From positions 4,776,807-4,840,806 of the forward strand of contig JASFXZ010000003.1 in assembly GCA_032209605.1 (NCBI GenBank): DNA of 64,000 bases, read 5' to 3'. Of this stretch, positions 52,201 through 59,709 are shown piece after piece (position 1 is the stretch's first letter; each line of letters begins with the position of its first letter). The notes under the pieces are model-generated. The model was not told the origin of the DNA, searched no databases, and saw nothing but the letters and a program-made list of their open reading frames with translations. The translations under genes were made by a program, and so were the position numbers. Source of the DNA: Mactromeris polynyma (taxonomy: Eukaryota; Mollusca; Bivalvia; Venerida; Mactridae).

Positions 52201-55200
52201 CTGATTATCTTCTCCAAAATACCAGATCCTCTAGATCCTCTCACTCACAAGCATTCCATCAAATTCAAACCACAACTGATTACCATAAATATTCATTCTT
52301 CCCCAGAACTATTGTCCACTGGAATGCCCTCCCTCAAGACATCGTAACCCTGCCAAGCCCTGAGTTCAGTCTGGCTGTAAGCCAGACTGAGCACACCTCT
52401 CCATAATTCATACCTGCTCTGTTTTTAACCTTTTAACAAAACTTTCTTCATTTCTTTTATACACTTTTATACTTTGTCTTATTAATTTTTCTTTGTCGGT
52501 GACGCGTGTCAAGTCTAAGTCCCCTAACGGGGTTTGACTTTTATGGAAGATAGAAGATAGATATAATTTTGGTCACAAAAGTGAACTAACAAAACTTATA
52601 ACAATTAACGAAATCTCCTTAACAACAAATCAAACTGAAATTTGCAGCAACAATAGCAATGCTTTAATACAAATTTAATTCAATGACTTGTCAACGTCAT
52701 AGTTCATTTAAATAGGCGTTTAAAACTCTTACAGACATAAAAACCAATATTGAACAATTAAGGACAATGAATTACATTGGTAAATGTTATATCGTTAAAA
52801 ATACAAAAAAAGGGTGAAATCAAGGCTAGACTATACCAATGACTTTAATTCATGTATGAAAAGCTAAGATTGAAAAATGAAATCAAGTGGAAATAGTAAT
52901 AAATGTCTGTGATGTATGATGTTTGTTCGTGGCCGAAATTTTTCATGGATATAGACTCTTTTACGAGACCAAACAACACGGCGTTGTTGTATTTGCTTCA
53001 CTAAGTCAAACGTTAAATATTATACAAGATCTTATTCATAGTTCAATTTCAGTTTAAATATTGAACCAGCAAACAATCCTATTTGTTTGACATATTGAAT
53101 GATTTATATATTACAAACATAGGGAACAAATTCAAAGTTGCGTTAATGAATATAGAAAAGATTGGATTGGTAAATACACACATGTAAAAATTTTCAATTT
53201 CCGATAGAATTAAAACGTACAGACAAGTTGAACCCAAAGTAAGGTCAAAGTGAAGGGTTTGCAAATATTAAGTGATTAAGTGATTTTAAGAAACAATATA
53301 AAGCTTTGAAGTGGAAAGTCTAAAAGGACGACGGTAAAACTCAAATATTAGTAGGTTTATGTATAAAAACATGAAACCTTTTTAAGGGACAAGTGTTTTA
53401 ATGACATAACTAAACATTAGTGGGGTATGATATTATGAATAATAAATCAAGTATATGATTGACAAGACAAAGGTTGAAATACTTATGTAAAAGTTGCTCA
53501 AATAAGGTGGACACCCACAACACACATAAAAACATGTCAATGTTCATAAAGGCATTGTATTTCATTACTTAGATTAAAACCTAAAAGTATAATTTGATGT
53601 AATAATAGCACTCCCAACATTACTGAAATACGGTTTATGAACGTCTTGCATCGGGGGCGTAGCTTAGCTGAAATTGATGTGTTAGGCCTAGTTTTAGGGC
53701 CGGGGGTAACCCAGAAAAACTGTTGTAGCTAAATTGTCAGAGATGCGTTTTGATGTATATTTCTTTCAGGTAAATATGCTTACAATAACATCAAAAACAT
53801 GATTAAATGTCTGCAATCGTAGTTTTGACCATTTTATTTTTCAATTTTTTGAAGCCTATAGGAATCTATGCCTCTGAGCATGAAAAACATCTTTGAGATT
53901 TGTGAAAAAAAATTGACTTATCATACATTTTTTCTTGACATTTTACACAACATAAGTATGCAATATTTTTACAGTTTATGGCTTGAACTGATATTCAAGA
54001 TATTCAAATGTGAACCACTTCTCCATGTACGAACTATTAAGTCAGGTTAGTAAAATTCACATATAAATTTTCTTTTATACTTATCAACATACACATAAGT
54101 GTCCACAAGCGAAAGTATTATGTATTTTGAACCTAATCTTCATCACTAAGGAGTATTTACATATAACTGTTAAATTTAAAATGGGCGAGGTTAAAATTTA
54201 TGCACGAAATTCGAACGTATTCAATCGGCTGTCATCACCGTGATTCATACCATCTATTGATTTTAATGATCAAATGTTACGCCCACAGTTAAGGCTTGTA
54301 TTGACAGTTTTAAGGTACAACTTATGATAAATTTGTAAGTGTAAAATACCAGTCAGTGTAAGATTAAACACGTTATATTGTACATCAAAATATTTGTGCT
54401 TGAAAAAATAAAAAAATAGGCAAACTTATTTTCAATGCTTCTGCACAATCAAGCCATTTATATAATAATACAAATGTGTCTGTTTCTTTTAAAACCACCT
54501 TCTATTTATCTTTTGTATTTTAATACAACCAACGAAGCAATAAAATCTGAAGTGATTGAAACAGTATTAAAATAAAAGTGTTAATAGACTGACTTATCAA
54601 TTCCAAGACCATACAATCATGAAGTTTTCATATAATTTCAAAAACATTTTCATGAGTAATTGCGCGAATTTGAATAGATCTGTGACATTTGTGCTTAAAA
54701 AAAATCAAAACACAGCCAAAACACAATCAAATATAAACATAAATTTCAGGAAAGAAAAACAACAAAGACTGGAACTTAAGAAGAACAGAAAATGTAGAAA
54801 GAACTAACCATTTCACTTGCACCAGCTACCTTAGCCCTCATAAGGGCAAATTCTACTCCCTTGGCCATCCTCTTCAGTTCATGATCCACTAAAAATACTT
54901 TGTCACGTAATGAATGAAGCTGATCATTCAAGTTATAAGCTAGACCCTTCAGTTTCTCATTCGTAGCTTGCAGTTCAGGGGCTGATAGCATTAACTGTGA
55001 TGACACTTCATCAGCATCTTCATTCAGAATGTCATCCAAAGCATTCTTGATGTCCGCTTCTTCATCAAGTCTCTCCACAACAGCATCTTCATTTGCTTTA
55101 GGTTTAGCAGGTGCTTTCTTCTCCTCTTTTGGAGCTTCTACCACTTCAGATTTCTCCTTACCACTGTCAACATCGCTTTCTTCCATAGCAGAAGCAATGT

Positions 55201-58200
55201 CTGCATCGTTACCAGCAATTTTATTCTCCATTTGTGCTAACCAACCAGTTAGATCAGTAACATCACTCTGATAAGTGCTATCATCCATCAAATTCTTTTG
55301 GAAGATTCTGAAACGATCTTCAAGCATGACTAGTCTCTGCTGCATTGAACTTAGAGCAATATCTTGCATGCTGCCATGATGGAAAGCCGATAGTACCTCC
55401 TCATCTGAAGACTCACCGCCAGTTCCTGCTTCGGAAGATGAATTTGGTGCACTTCTACCACGTACCTTAGACAACATGTTGACAACTGAACTTAGGAAGA
55501 CAACACTAGGAGGACTATCTTTCAGAGACTTAGACTGATCTTGATCAAGATGCTATAGAGAACAGAGAGAGATAGAAAGAAGAAAGAAAGACAATGAGAG
55601 GAATACAAAGAACAGAAAAAGGTAAGATGAGAAGAAGATAAACAAATGTATGTCATGATTAATGTTCATGCCCAATACTGAAACAAAACTTACACATTAT
55701 CATAACCTTAAGCATGAGTGGTAGTTTAAATTGAAACATGACGCAATATTTAATGAGACAAAAAGCGGGGACAAAATATCAATAAGAAATAATAGAAAGT
55801 TTGTGATCAGTGTTTGAGCATGATCATAGGTTTTAATATAAAAGCATGCATGATAGTTATTGTATACAATATTAATAGACATCAAGCGACCTGAAAGTTA
55901 TCCAAGGTCATGTTACATCCAACAATACCATAATATATACAGTAAAACCTCACTCAAAGACTACCTCAATAATAAGACCACCTAAAAATTAAAAACACAA
56001 TTTTCAAGTCCATTTCCATTGTTTTGCTCTTTATTCAACCCCAATATTCAGGTCACCTCAATAAGACCAGTTTTTAAGGGTCCCAATGGTGGTCTTATTA
56101 GTGAGGTTTTACTGTAAACAATAAGGATATGTGTAATCAAATAAGATCATATAACATGCTGGGAGAAGTGACATCACAAGGGGATGATGACATGACATCA
56201 GACAGGGTATTATGACATCATACAAAACTATGACAAACTCACTGTTGGTCCAGATGTATCTATAGTTTGTTTGTGCAAACTATTCATACTAGAATCGTTA
56301 CTAAAGTTAGATTTAGTATCCTTGTTATTAAATGGCTGCAATAGTGTAGTAAAGCATGGTTGGTTTAGTTAAGTATGAACAACTCTTAAGGTTAAAAGCA
56401 ATAGGTAAGCTAGAGTAGGGTTGAAAAAGTCTACCAGCAGAAGAGATCAAAGCATTGATACTACTCATGTTATAATCATAAGCTTAACAAGGTTATAAAT
56501 CTTAAAGTTAGCATATAGAATGCAGAATTTTGGGTAGCATAAGAAAGTACAAAGTTTACAATATATAAACTGGTAAACATTTCACAAACTGAAAACTGAT
56601 AATTCGAGTACTACACCCAGTAAGACATCATACCACGAAGAATCTAAGAAACCTGGTAAGTAGGAGAAGAAACACACTAGTTAGCAGGTAACACACACAG
56701 CATGTCTGGAATAAATACCAGAATCATCAGAATCTGTATCACTTACCTTTTCTCTGGCAGATGCGAGAGCATCAAGCTCTTCCTTAAGTTTTCCAATCTG
56801 TTCTAGCAACTCAGTTGGTACACCTGAAATAGTTTACCAACAAGATTGATTGTGATATGCCAACAAGACAAGATAATATACCAACAAGATGGTTCTACCA
56901 ACAAGACAGGTTGATACACCAACAAGATAGGGTATACCAACCAGACAGTTATACCAACAAGACAGAGTGATATACAAACAAGATAGGGTATACAAACTAG
57001 ACTGTTTTACCAACAAGACAGAGTGATATACATACAAGATAGGGTATACAAACTAGACTGTTTTACCAACAAGATAAGGTGATATACTAACAAGGCAATC
57101 ATACCAACAAGATAAGGTGATATACTAACAAGGCAATCATACTAACAAGACATGGTGATATACCAACAAGATAGGGAGATGTACCCACAAGATAATGAAG
57201 CCCCGACAAGACATGATGATACACCAACAAGATATGATGATACGCCAACAAGACCCAAGGTCATACCCACAAAAAAGTTAAAATGAAGTGAACAAGGCAG
57301 AATGCATAACTAACTTGAATGATATACCAGTATGTTTTTTTTAAGTTTGAATGACAATCAACAAAAACTATGCTGTCCCAATATTATGGAATATAACATA
57401 CACTATAGATTAAATATACATATACTATCAACAGGGCAGCAACTTTTAACCCAGTTTTTGATACCCTCAAAAAATAACTATTCAAATAATCTGTTTTGTT
57501 TTTTTAAAGATTTCTCAACAGAACGATTATGACAAAAACAGATTGAAAATAATCCTTCAGCCAGATTATATTATCTAATCAATTCATAAACTGAGTTTAT
57601 ATTTACCGAGTCCTTCCAATGCTGACTTGTCAAGTTTGTTCTTCAACTCCTCCTGAAAATGTCAAGCATGTGGATAATCAGTAATACCATAAATACTAGC
57701 AACATCTGGTAGGAAGTTATACACAGTAAAACCTCAATAATAAGACCACTTTTTGGACCATTGAAAACTGTACTTAATGTTGAGGTGGTCTTGATATTGA
57801 AGTTGAATTAAGACCAAAACAGTGAAAATGGACTTGAAAATTGTGTTATTAATTTTGAGGTGGTCTTTAAGTGAGGTTTTACTGAACAAAGTATTATTAG
57901 AATGTTCCAGCAAAAAAATGACACAAAGATTCTTTGAAAGACTTGATTAGAAATGTCTGAAAAATTTATGCTTTCATTGGATAAGGTCATGAATATTCAG
58001 ATCAGACAACAAAAAAATGTGCAATTTATCAGGCCCACAATTACCAAAATATAAATACAGTTAACCACCTCAAAACCAGAACACAAAATTCTAGTCCAAT
58101 TTCACTGATTTGCTCTTTATTTAACCCCAATATTAAGACCACCTCAAAAAGAATACCAGTTTTCAACAGTCCCAAGGGTGGTCTTATTATTGAGGTTTTA

Positions 58201-58469
58201 CTGTATGTATCGAAAGCATTTTTAAAATGTTCAAAATCCAAGCTATGACATACTGATATTAAAGCTCATTTAAAAGAATCTAATACAATTATGTTTTTGT
58301 CTATTTCATCTATAAATGGTCTGCTAACCTCAAGATCATCCACTCGCTTTTTAAGGGCCACATGGTCAGTGCTCAGTGTTCCAAGTCTTTCCAGAATTTC
58401 AAGCAATTGTTCGGATGGTCCGGGTGTACTCATACGTGAAACAGGGCGGGAAGATCCTGGTCTGGATGG
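27934..58469 (-). CDS. QRICH2-like: QRICH2/C16orf96-like DUF4795 coiled-coil protein, N-terminus missing, 17 exons
   Basis: Exons in transcription order: 58469-58329, 57652-57607, 56823-56747, 55552-54809, 47497-47375, 46703-46629, 45648-45538, 44965-44784, 44222-44160, 42077-42066 and 41628-41620 (both tentative), 39362-39261, 31833-31693, 31015-30908, 30385-30341, 28592-28469, 28251-27934. They join in phase into 806 codons plus TGA. Acidic and coiled-coil segments (residues about 15-440) are followed by the DUF4795 core: LDGKLDRLELDPLKEWLE, a Cys pair in FHCISCDRPVDM, RPYTTFELDQIRQHAKS, RPCGGSHTMTYP and DIQGADGHIYRGR. These motifs are what I recognise as QRICH2/C16orf96-type. QRICH2 is needed for sperm flagellum assembly in mammals, so a flagellar or ciliary role is likely. 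The Ser/Pro/Arg-rich C-terminus is low complexity. The upstream frame is open, so the start lies beyond 58469. QRICH2 versus C16orf96 orthology is not settled. Confidence 0.85.
28469..28592 (-). CDS. QRICH2-like: QRICH2-like exon, 124 nt
   Basis: Acceptor GTTTATAG, donor GTTTGT (not optimal). It encodes EEMDIQGADGHIYRGR, the C-terminal DUF4795 signature, and ends NNNTM. Confidence 0.92.
28624..29765. repeat. 47-bp minisatellite, about 24 copies
   Basis: Unit TTGTAAGTGATGTTTGTGTT + ACAATGGTTGCAATACATG + TATYRAAT. Copies differ mainly at one or two positions (TATCAAA, TATCGAA, TATTGAA). It lies in the intron next to the QRICH2-like exon 28469-28592. Confidence 0.97.
29862..30112 (+). mobile_element. 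dispersed repeat with AGGTCA-type half-sites
   Basis: A block of different composition from its flanks: a C-run, TGACCTTGACCTTTGACCCC, GGTCAAGGGGTTCTTGAG, and a GACCGAC-type tail. Its look is that of an interspersed element of marine invertebrates; the class is uncertain. Confidence 0.45.
30135..30312. mobile_element. foldback element, family B
   Basis: ACAGTTGACCTCGTTCATTC ... AATAAACGAGGTCCG, 178 bp; it directly follows the half-site repeat. Confidence 0.75.
30341..30385 (-). CDS. QRICH2-like: QRICH2-like exon, 45 nt
   Basis: Acceptor TTTTTCAG, donor GTAAGT. It encodes HLFREDEAIIIPAT, with one base before and two after. Confidence 0.88.
30657..30836. mobile_element. foldback element, family A
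   Basis: ACAGTAAAGCCTCA ... GAGATTTAACTGT, ending 71 bases before (genomic left of) the QRICH2-like exon at 30908. Confidence 0.75.
30908..31015 (-). CDS. QRICH2-like: QRICH2-like exon, 108 nt
   Basis: Acceptor TTTTTTCAG, donor GTAAAG. It encodes DYYATPRPCGGSHTMTYPHK; RPCGGSHT is a family signature. Confidence 0.93.
31693..31833 (-). CDS. QRICH2-like: QRICH2-like exon, 141 nt
   Basis: Acceptor CAATATAG, donor GTAAGT. One base, 46 codons and two bases. It encodes YNAGKNVMNFERALAEKQLA and a helix ending LESLAQYSQ. Confidence 0.92.
32127..32295. mobile_element. foldback element, family C
   Basis: CAGGAGATCATCAGGAG ... TTGTGACAATCTCCTG, with TTCTCTCCCTTTATCC three times in the left arm. Confidence 0.75.
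34060..34700. repeat. 26-bp minisatellite, about 20 copies, edges decayed
   Basis: Unit ATCAAACTTGCTATGATACT + GGGTCA. The centre (about 34250-34640) is regular and the flanks are strongly diverged, as expected for decay at array edges. Confidence 0.95.
35641..36788. repeat. 60-bp minisatellite, about 19 copies, with higher-order structure
   Basis: Unit of 60 bp containing TTTCTTCATCAGCCAGAAAA and AAAGACTCAAGAAGCAGAGA. Copies are almost identical; type differences (CAAATG/CAAAAG, CTCAAG/CTCTAG) recur every three and then every four units. The unit length is a multiple of three, so both strands stay open (up to 148 codons); I do not regard them as genes. Confidence 0.97.
37142..38075. repeat. 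59-bp minisatellite, about 16 copies
   Basis: Unit contains GGAGGAGATTGTTGTGGCCT, GATGTGACATATGTCATACT and CTGGATGGTGAGGATAACT. GTGACATATGTCAT includes a TGACATATGTCA palindrome. One short unit has a partial duplication of GGAGATTGTTGTG (37450-37474). Confidence 0.97.
39261..39362 (-). CDS. QRICH2-like: QRICH2-like exon, 102 nt
   Basis: Acceptor ATTTACAG, donor GTAAAT. It encodes PVPSLPSQQGLNPTKSP, then RPYTTFELDQIRQHAK, a DUF4795 signature. Confidence 0.92.
39595..39770 (+). mobile_element. possible degenerate tRNA-derived SINE
   Basis: TGGTCAAGGGATAGAGTACC resembles an A box and GGTCATGAGTTTGAGCTC a decayed B box about 40 bases later. The match is weak. Confidence 0.35.
40663..40785. mobile_element. 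foldback element, family A, internally deleted
   Basis: ACAGTTAAACCTCACTT ... TTGAGGTTTCACTGT. At 123 bp it is shorter than the others. Confidence 0.75.
41620..41628 (-). CDS. QRICH2-like: candidate 9-nt microexon of the QRICH2-like gene
   Basis: Nine bases (ACCTTTACC) between a good acceptor (AAATTTCAG) and a strong donor (GTAAGT). Phase fits both sides and it would encode PLP, extending the Pro-rich stretch PVPSLPSQQG of the next exon. It is symmetric and skippable. Confidence 0.5.
42066..42077 (-). CDS. QRICH2-like: candidate 12-nt microexon of the QRICH2-like gene
   Basis: Twelve bases between a plausible acceptor (GTTTTAAG) and a donor (GTAAGG). Phase matches the flanking exons and it would add four residues (HSKG, using flanking bases). 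The gene stays in frame without it, so it may be optional or spurious. Confidence 0.4.
42160..42329. mobile_element. foldback element, family E
   Basis: CATGGGAATGCAAAAT ... ATTCTCACGCCTGG, with GGAGTCCAGGGGG inside. It is related to the copy at 59.5 kb. Confidence 0.6.
44160..44222 (-). CDS. QRICH2-like: QRICH2-like exon, 63 nt, CxxC motif
   Basis: Acceptor ATTTTCAG, donor GTAAAT. One base, 20 codons, two bases. It encodes KFHCISCDRPVDMLPTG with a Cys-x-x-Cys pair. This pair is a family hallmark; no second metal ligand pair is obvious, so zinc binding is unproven. Confidence 0.92.
44525..44687. mobile_element. foldback element, family B
   Basis: ACAGTCAGACCTCATTTTTT ... AACGGGGTCCGACTGT, 163 bp. 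Confidence 0.8.
44784..44965 (-). CDS. QRICH2-like: QRICH2-like exon, 182 nt, DUF4795 core
   Basis: Acceptor ATTTTAG, donor GTATGT, 60 codons plus two bases. It carries ELDGKLDRLELDPLKEWLEA, the most diagnostic DUF4795 stretch, and ends EDDAAGIR. Confidence 0.93.
45110..45292 (-). mobile_element. tRNA-derived SINE remnant
   Basis: On the - strand there is a good A box (GGCCAAGTGGTTAAGGC, 45279-45262) and B box (GGTTCGAAACCCG, 45235-45223). Their spacing is tRNA-like, but the acceptor stem does not pair, so this is a SINE head and not a tRNA gene. The 3' body boundary is uncertain. Confidence 0.6.
45538..45648 (-). CDS. QRICH2-like: QRICH2-like exon, 111 nt, start of DUF4795 core
   Basis: Acceptor TTTTCAG, donor GTAAGT, 37 codons in phase 0. 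It encodes KVNHKLFDKTTEEINNMIKE and ILDKLTGH, typical of the DUF4795 start. Confidence 0.92.
46018..46077. repeat. 24-bp direct duplication
   Basis: CACTGACCTTTAAGGGGCAC occurs twice in a row. Confidence 0.85.
46370..46535. mobile_element. foldback element, family B
   Basis: ACAGTCGGACCTCTTTTATT ... GAACGAGGTCGGACTGT, with well preserved termini. It lies 93 bases to the genomic left of exon 46629. Confidence 0.8.
46629..46703 (-). CDS. QRICH2-like: QRICH2-like exon, 75 nt
   Basis: Acceptor ATTACAG, donor GTAAGT, 25 codons in phase 0 (DILKYCDKLQEEKADKDYVQ), coiled coil. Confidence 0.9.
47375..47497 (-). CDS. QRICH2-like: QRICH2-like exon, 123 nt
   Basis: Acceptor GTTATAG, donor GTATAT, 41 codons in phase 0. 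Coiled coil: DSDALTRAQQAILQLQAEIE. The intron before it is 7.3 kb and holds the LINE. Confidence 0.9.
48088..48268. mobile_element. foldback element, family B
   Basis: Left end ACAGTCGGACCTCATTTATA is intact; the right end is degraded. Confidence 0.7.
49263..52406 (+). CDS. LINE ORF2: APE-type endonuclease and reverse transcriptase, intact
   Basis: A frame of 1047 codons with no stop or frameshift. The first ATG lies inside a Cys-rich PHD-like finger whose first half is encoded just upstream (about 49152-49262: CKGVEC, CEFCFIWYHADC) and whose end is WKCLAC (residues 15-19). Residues 88-305 are an exonuclease-endonuclease-phosphatase domain: VNCRS, the acidic residue in GTESWLKP, GGDFNMPKMDW and SDHDAVLID. 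The reverse transcriptase follows (about 590-860): ANYRPISLT, HGFREKRSCQSQL, LLDFSKAFDMVNHEKLL, GVPQGSVLGPLLFLIYIND and the catalytic FADD at 778-781. The tail has the CR1/Jockey-type region ending FPRTIVHWNALPQDIV. The protein would nick target DNA and prime reverse transcription there. With no decay visible, the copy is probably young. Confidence 0.93.
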   Translation: MYDRLGSDSKIGAWKCLACDNINITTSSLASLDSYHTPNKYNNLSNSILSPTNSQLNHPITTSTPKSKNLKQTKTKQNQKNKIKRSLKVLVVNCRSIADKKLEYENMIISTKPDIIIGTESWLKPKHYDNEIFNPDLDYTPFRRDRTNQAGGGVFIAVKNCFLAQEATELQTDCENLWVKLDIQGSKPLLIGCYYKPKEYDRHSLEEFNKSLSMATKTKATVWVGGDFNMPKMDWSSITPSSDCKLQSFYREFIHIIYDNNLTQVVKDPTRENNILDLFLTNNPSIVNRTSVIPGISDHDAVLIDTNTSVRMKPQEPRKIHLYNKADWDGLKSHISNLHDSLTRSNTYITDSIENLWQTITSSIEEGVNTFIPSKFSSTKNKLPWIKADLKRHYRKRDKAYKQYKKHETNKYKEKYFNLKHLCRKETKIAYQNYLEDILNINNQTPEHEQTQNRPNTKKLYSLLKHSKQDSVGIGSLKQDNKLHTADQDKATVLNKQFHSVFTPKSPTSLKSLAEMKVQDITDTGREIPQPSFSPHDPIANIDISTNGIEKLLKNLNPYKAAGPDQIKPIILKNTCKEIAPIIAELFKKSLHSGILPNIWNTANVAPIYKKGTRSDPANYRPISLTCILCKTLEHIVASHITKHFTQSNLFYELQHGFREKRSCQSQLLMLVDDILQYLNLKSQVDLILLDFSKAFDMVNHEKLLYKLHYYGIRGQTLLWIKRFLDNRSQSVVVNGCTSNSIPVSSGVPQGSVLGPLLFLIYINDLPEFVKSSKVRLFADDTAIYLALSNSSHSSLLQQDLDQLQFWENKWDMKFNPSKCQVIQITKRKTVIPTKYILHNTTLETVTSAKYLGITISNDLTWNTHIDNITTKANQTLGFLRRNIKVNSQKLKSTAYKTLVRPQLEYCSSVWSPHAKTQIDQLESVQRRAARWTMHDYGRTSSVTDMMDTLKWRELDLRRIDQRLVMFHNILHSQVAIPIPDYLLQNTRSSRSSHSQAFHQIQTTTDYHKYSFFPRTIVHWNALPQDIVTLPSPEFSLAVSQTEHTSP
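52497..52545 (+). other. stem-loop at the 3' end of the LINE
   Basis: AAGTC...AAGTCCCC pairs with GGGGTTTGACTT around a TAAC loop. Such 3' hairpins are recognised by reverse transcriptases of CR1/L2-like LINEs. Confidence 0.6.
54809..55552 (-). CDS. QRICH2-like: QRICH2-like large exon, 744 nt
   Basis: Acceptor CTATAG before CATCTTGAT, donor GTTAGT. It is the largest exon: 248 codons in phase 0. Order: a Ser-rich start (LSKVRGRSAPNSSSEAG), a helix with MQQRLVMLEDRFRIFQKN, an acidic and Lys-rich disordered stretch, then a helix (HELKRMAKGVEFALMRAKVA). The methionine at 55477 is internal, since the frame is open to the acceptor. Confidence 0.92.
55939..56115. mobile_element. foldback element, family A
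   Basis: ACAGTAAAACCTCACTC ... GTGAGGTTTTACTGT, 177 bp, with AAGACCACCT motifs inside. Confidence 0.8.
56747..56823 (-). CDS. QRICH2-like: QRICH2-like exon, 77 nt
   Basis: Acceptor ATTTCAG, donor GTAAGT. Two bases then 25 codons (VPTELLEQIGKLKEELDALA), coiled coil. Confidence 0.9.
56850..57250. repeat. degenerate 20/39-bp tandem repeat
   Basis: Many variants of ATACCAACAAGATAGGGT and GATATACCAACAAGACAG. An old, diverged array starting about 27 bases from the QRICH2-like exon 56747-56823. Confidence 0.85.
57607..57652 (-). CDS. QRICH2-like: QRICH2-like exon, 46 nt
   Basis: Acceptor TTTTCAG, donor GTAAAT. It encodes EELKNKLDKSALEGL plus one base, continuing the coiled coil. Confidence 0.88.
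57723..57884. mobile_element. foldback element, family A
   Basis: ACAGTAAAACCTCAATAAT ... GTGAGGTTTTACTG. It is one of two copies in the 0.68-kb intron between exons 57607 and 58329. Confidence 0.8.
58057..58205. mobile_element. foldback element, family A
   Basis: ACAGTTAACCACCTC ... TTGAGGTTTTACTGT. It is the second copy in the same small intron, so more than 40% of that intron is family A sequence. Confidence 0.75.
58329..58469 (-). CDS. QRICH2-like: QRICH2-like exon, first recognised
   Basis: Acceptor ATTTCAG, donor GTTAGC, 47 codons in phase 0. A Ser/Pro/Arg segment (PSRPGSSRPVSRMSTPG) leads into a coiled coil (EQLLEILERLGTLS to KKRVDDLE). Confidence 0.88.
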
Positions 58470-59512
58470 CTGAAATATGTCAAGTATTCGATGAAACATA
58501 AAGATCAATGCATTCTACTTCTTCCAACTATACATAGTATACATGACTAATAAATAGATAAGTAATACATGGTAAAACTCTTCCTAGCTAGCAAGGGACA
58601 TTAGCATTTCAGAAAGGATTATAGATAAATATATCATTGGAATACACATTTTATATAAATTAGTATGTAGGAAATATATATAATTATAAACTAATAAATT
58701 TATGTATTTTTAGAATTAGTGAGCAGTTATATTATGTTACATTGGTTTACGAAGAAAAATATAACTTGAACATTCAATGAGGAAAAATATGACTGAAGCA
58801 TGAATTTAACAGTAAAAGGTCAGCATCAACTATGTATCAGGCCACACACCACTAAAATACAGAATTCAATTTGACCAACTTTACTCAGAGGAAATTCTGT
58901 TCAAACAATAAAACAAATTGAAGAAACTTCTATGGGCAAAAAATGCAGGAATTTATGAACTGCTAAAATCAAACTTATTTTTGCTTACATCATTGAAACA
59001 AAACTATTTGGAAGTATTTACTACGTATCGCAGGGTGACGACCCTTCAGACAGTTTCTATACAAGTGCAGAGATAATTGCCTAAAAACAGGGTATTAGAT
59101 AAGAGGTATACAATTTATCACATTGAACAAATAAAATCTGGATTGATTTCATACAATAAAGAAATGTCCTATCATGATCTCTCGTACTTTGAGATCCCGA
59201 GCCTGTCTAGATATCAAACATTGTAGGAAATGAATAACCAGTAAGCTACCACGCTTCAACACTGTACCATACAATACCAGTTAAGACGATTTAAATGTAC
59301 AATAGATTTCACAGAAATGAAAATATAAACACTATGATCCAAGGAATCAACTTCTTACTTTTGTACTATTAAAAAAATATCATTAAAAATAATAGAAATT
59401 TGATATTTATATATACCCACATTGTTTGCAATTTGCTTACTTAAATAAGTATCTTATTTGAAATATCAAATTTATATCACAAAAAATAAAAGATATTAAT
59501 TAACATCATTTA

Positions 59513-59709
59513 CCAGGCATGAGAATGCAAAATGTCTAAATCAGCTAAAAATTCGGCAAGGGGTCCAGGGGGGTGCTGAAGGCCCCTAGCGGGTCCAGGG
59601 GGGTGCTGAAGGCCCCTAGCGGGTCCAGGGGGGTTAGCTGAAGGCCCCTGGTGGGTCCAGGGCATCAATCTAGAAAACAGCCCTTGGGAGCGTAACATTC
59701 TCATGCCTG
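59513..59709. mobile_element. foldback element, family E, GC-rich, with internal 30-bp repeat
   Basis: CCAGGCATGAGAATGC ... CATTCTCATGCCTG are perfect inverted ends. Inside, GGGTCCAGGGGGGTGCTGAA with GGCCCCTAGC occurs about three times. Confidence 0.7.

Larger units (their letters stand above)
49122..52562 (+). mobile_element. non-LTR retrotransposon (CR1/L2/Jockey-like LINE), 5'-truncated
   Basis: It is inserted in the large intron of the QRICH2-like gene, antisense to it. The body is an intact endonuclease/reverse transcriptase frame. The 3' UTR is about 150 bases and ends in a GC stem-loop and a GGAAGATAGAAGATAGATA short tandem tail instead of poly(A), as in CR1/L2-type LINEs. The frame is open upstream of the first ATG to 49122, where a stop in AT-rich host-like sequence appears, so the 5' end is truncated. 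I saw no clear target-site duplication. Confidence 0.88.

Noticed and set aside
55029..55271. Ser/Ala-rich + strand frame
   Set aside because: It is a shadow of the acidic segment of the large QRICH2-like exon.
59025..59095. Possible upstream QRICH2-like exon on the - strand
   Set aside because: Splice-like borders exist, but the translation shows no family character and the phase does not fit the 58469 exon.
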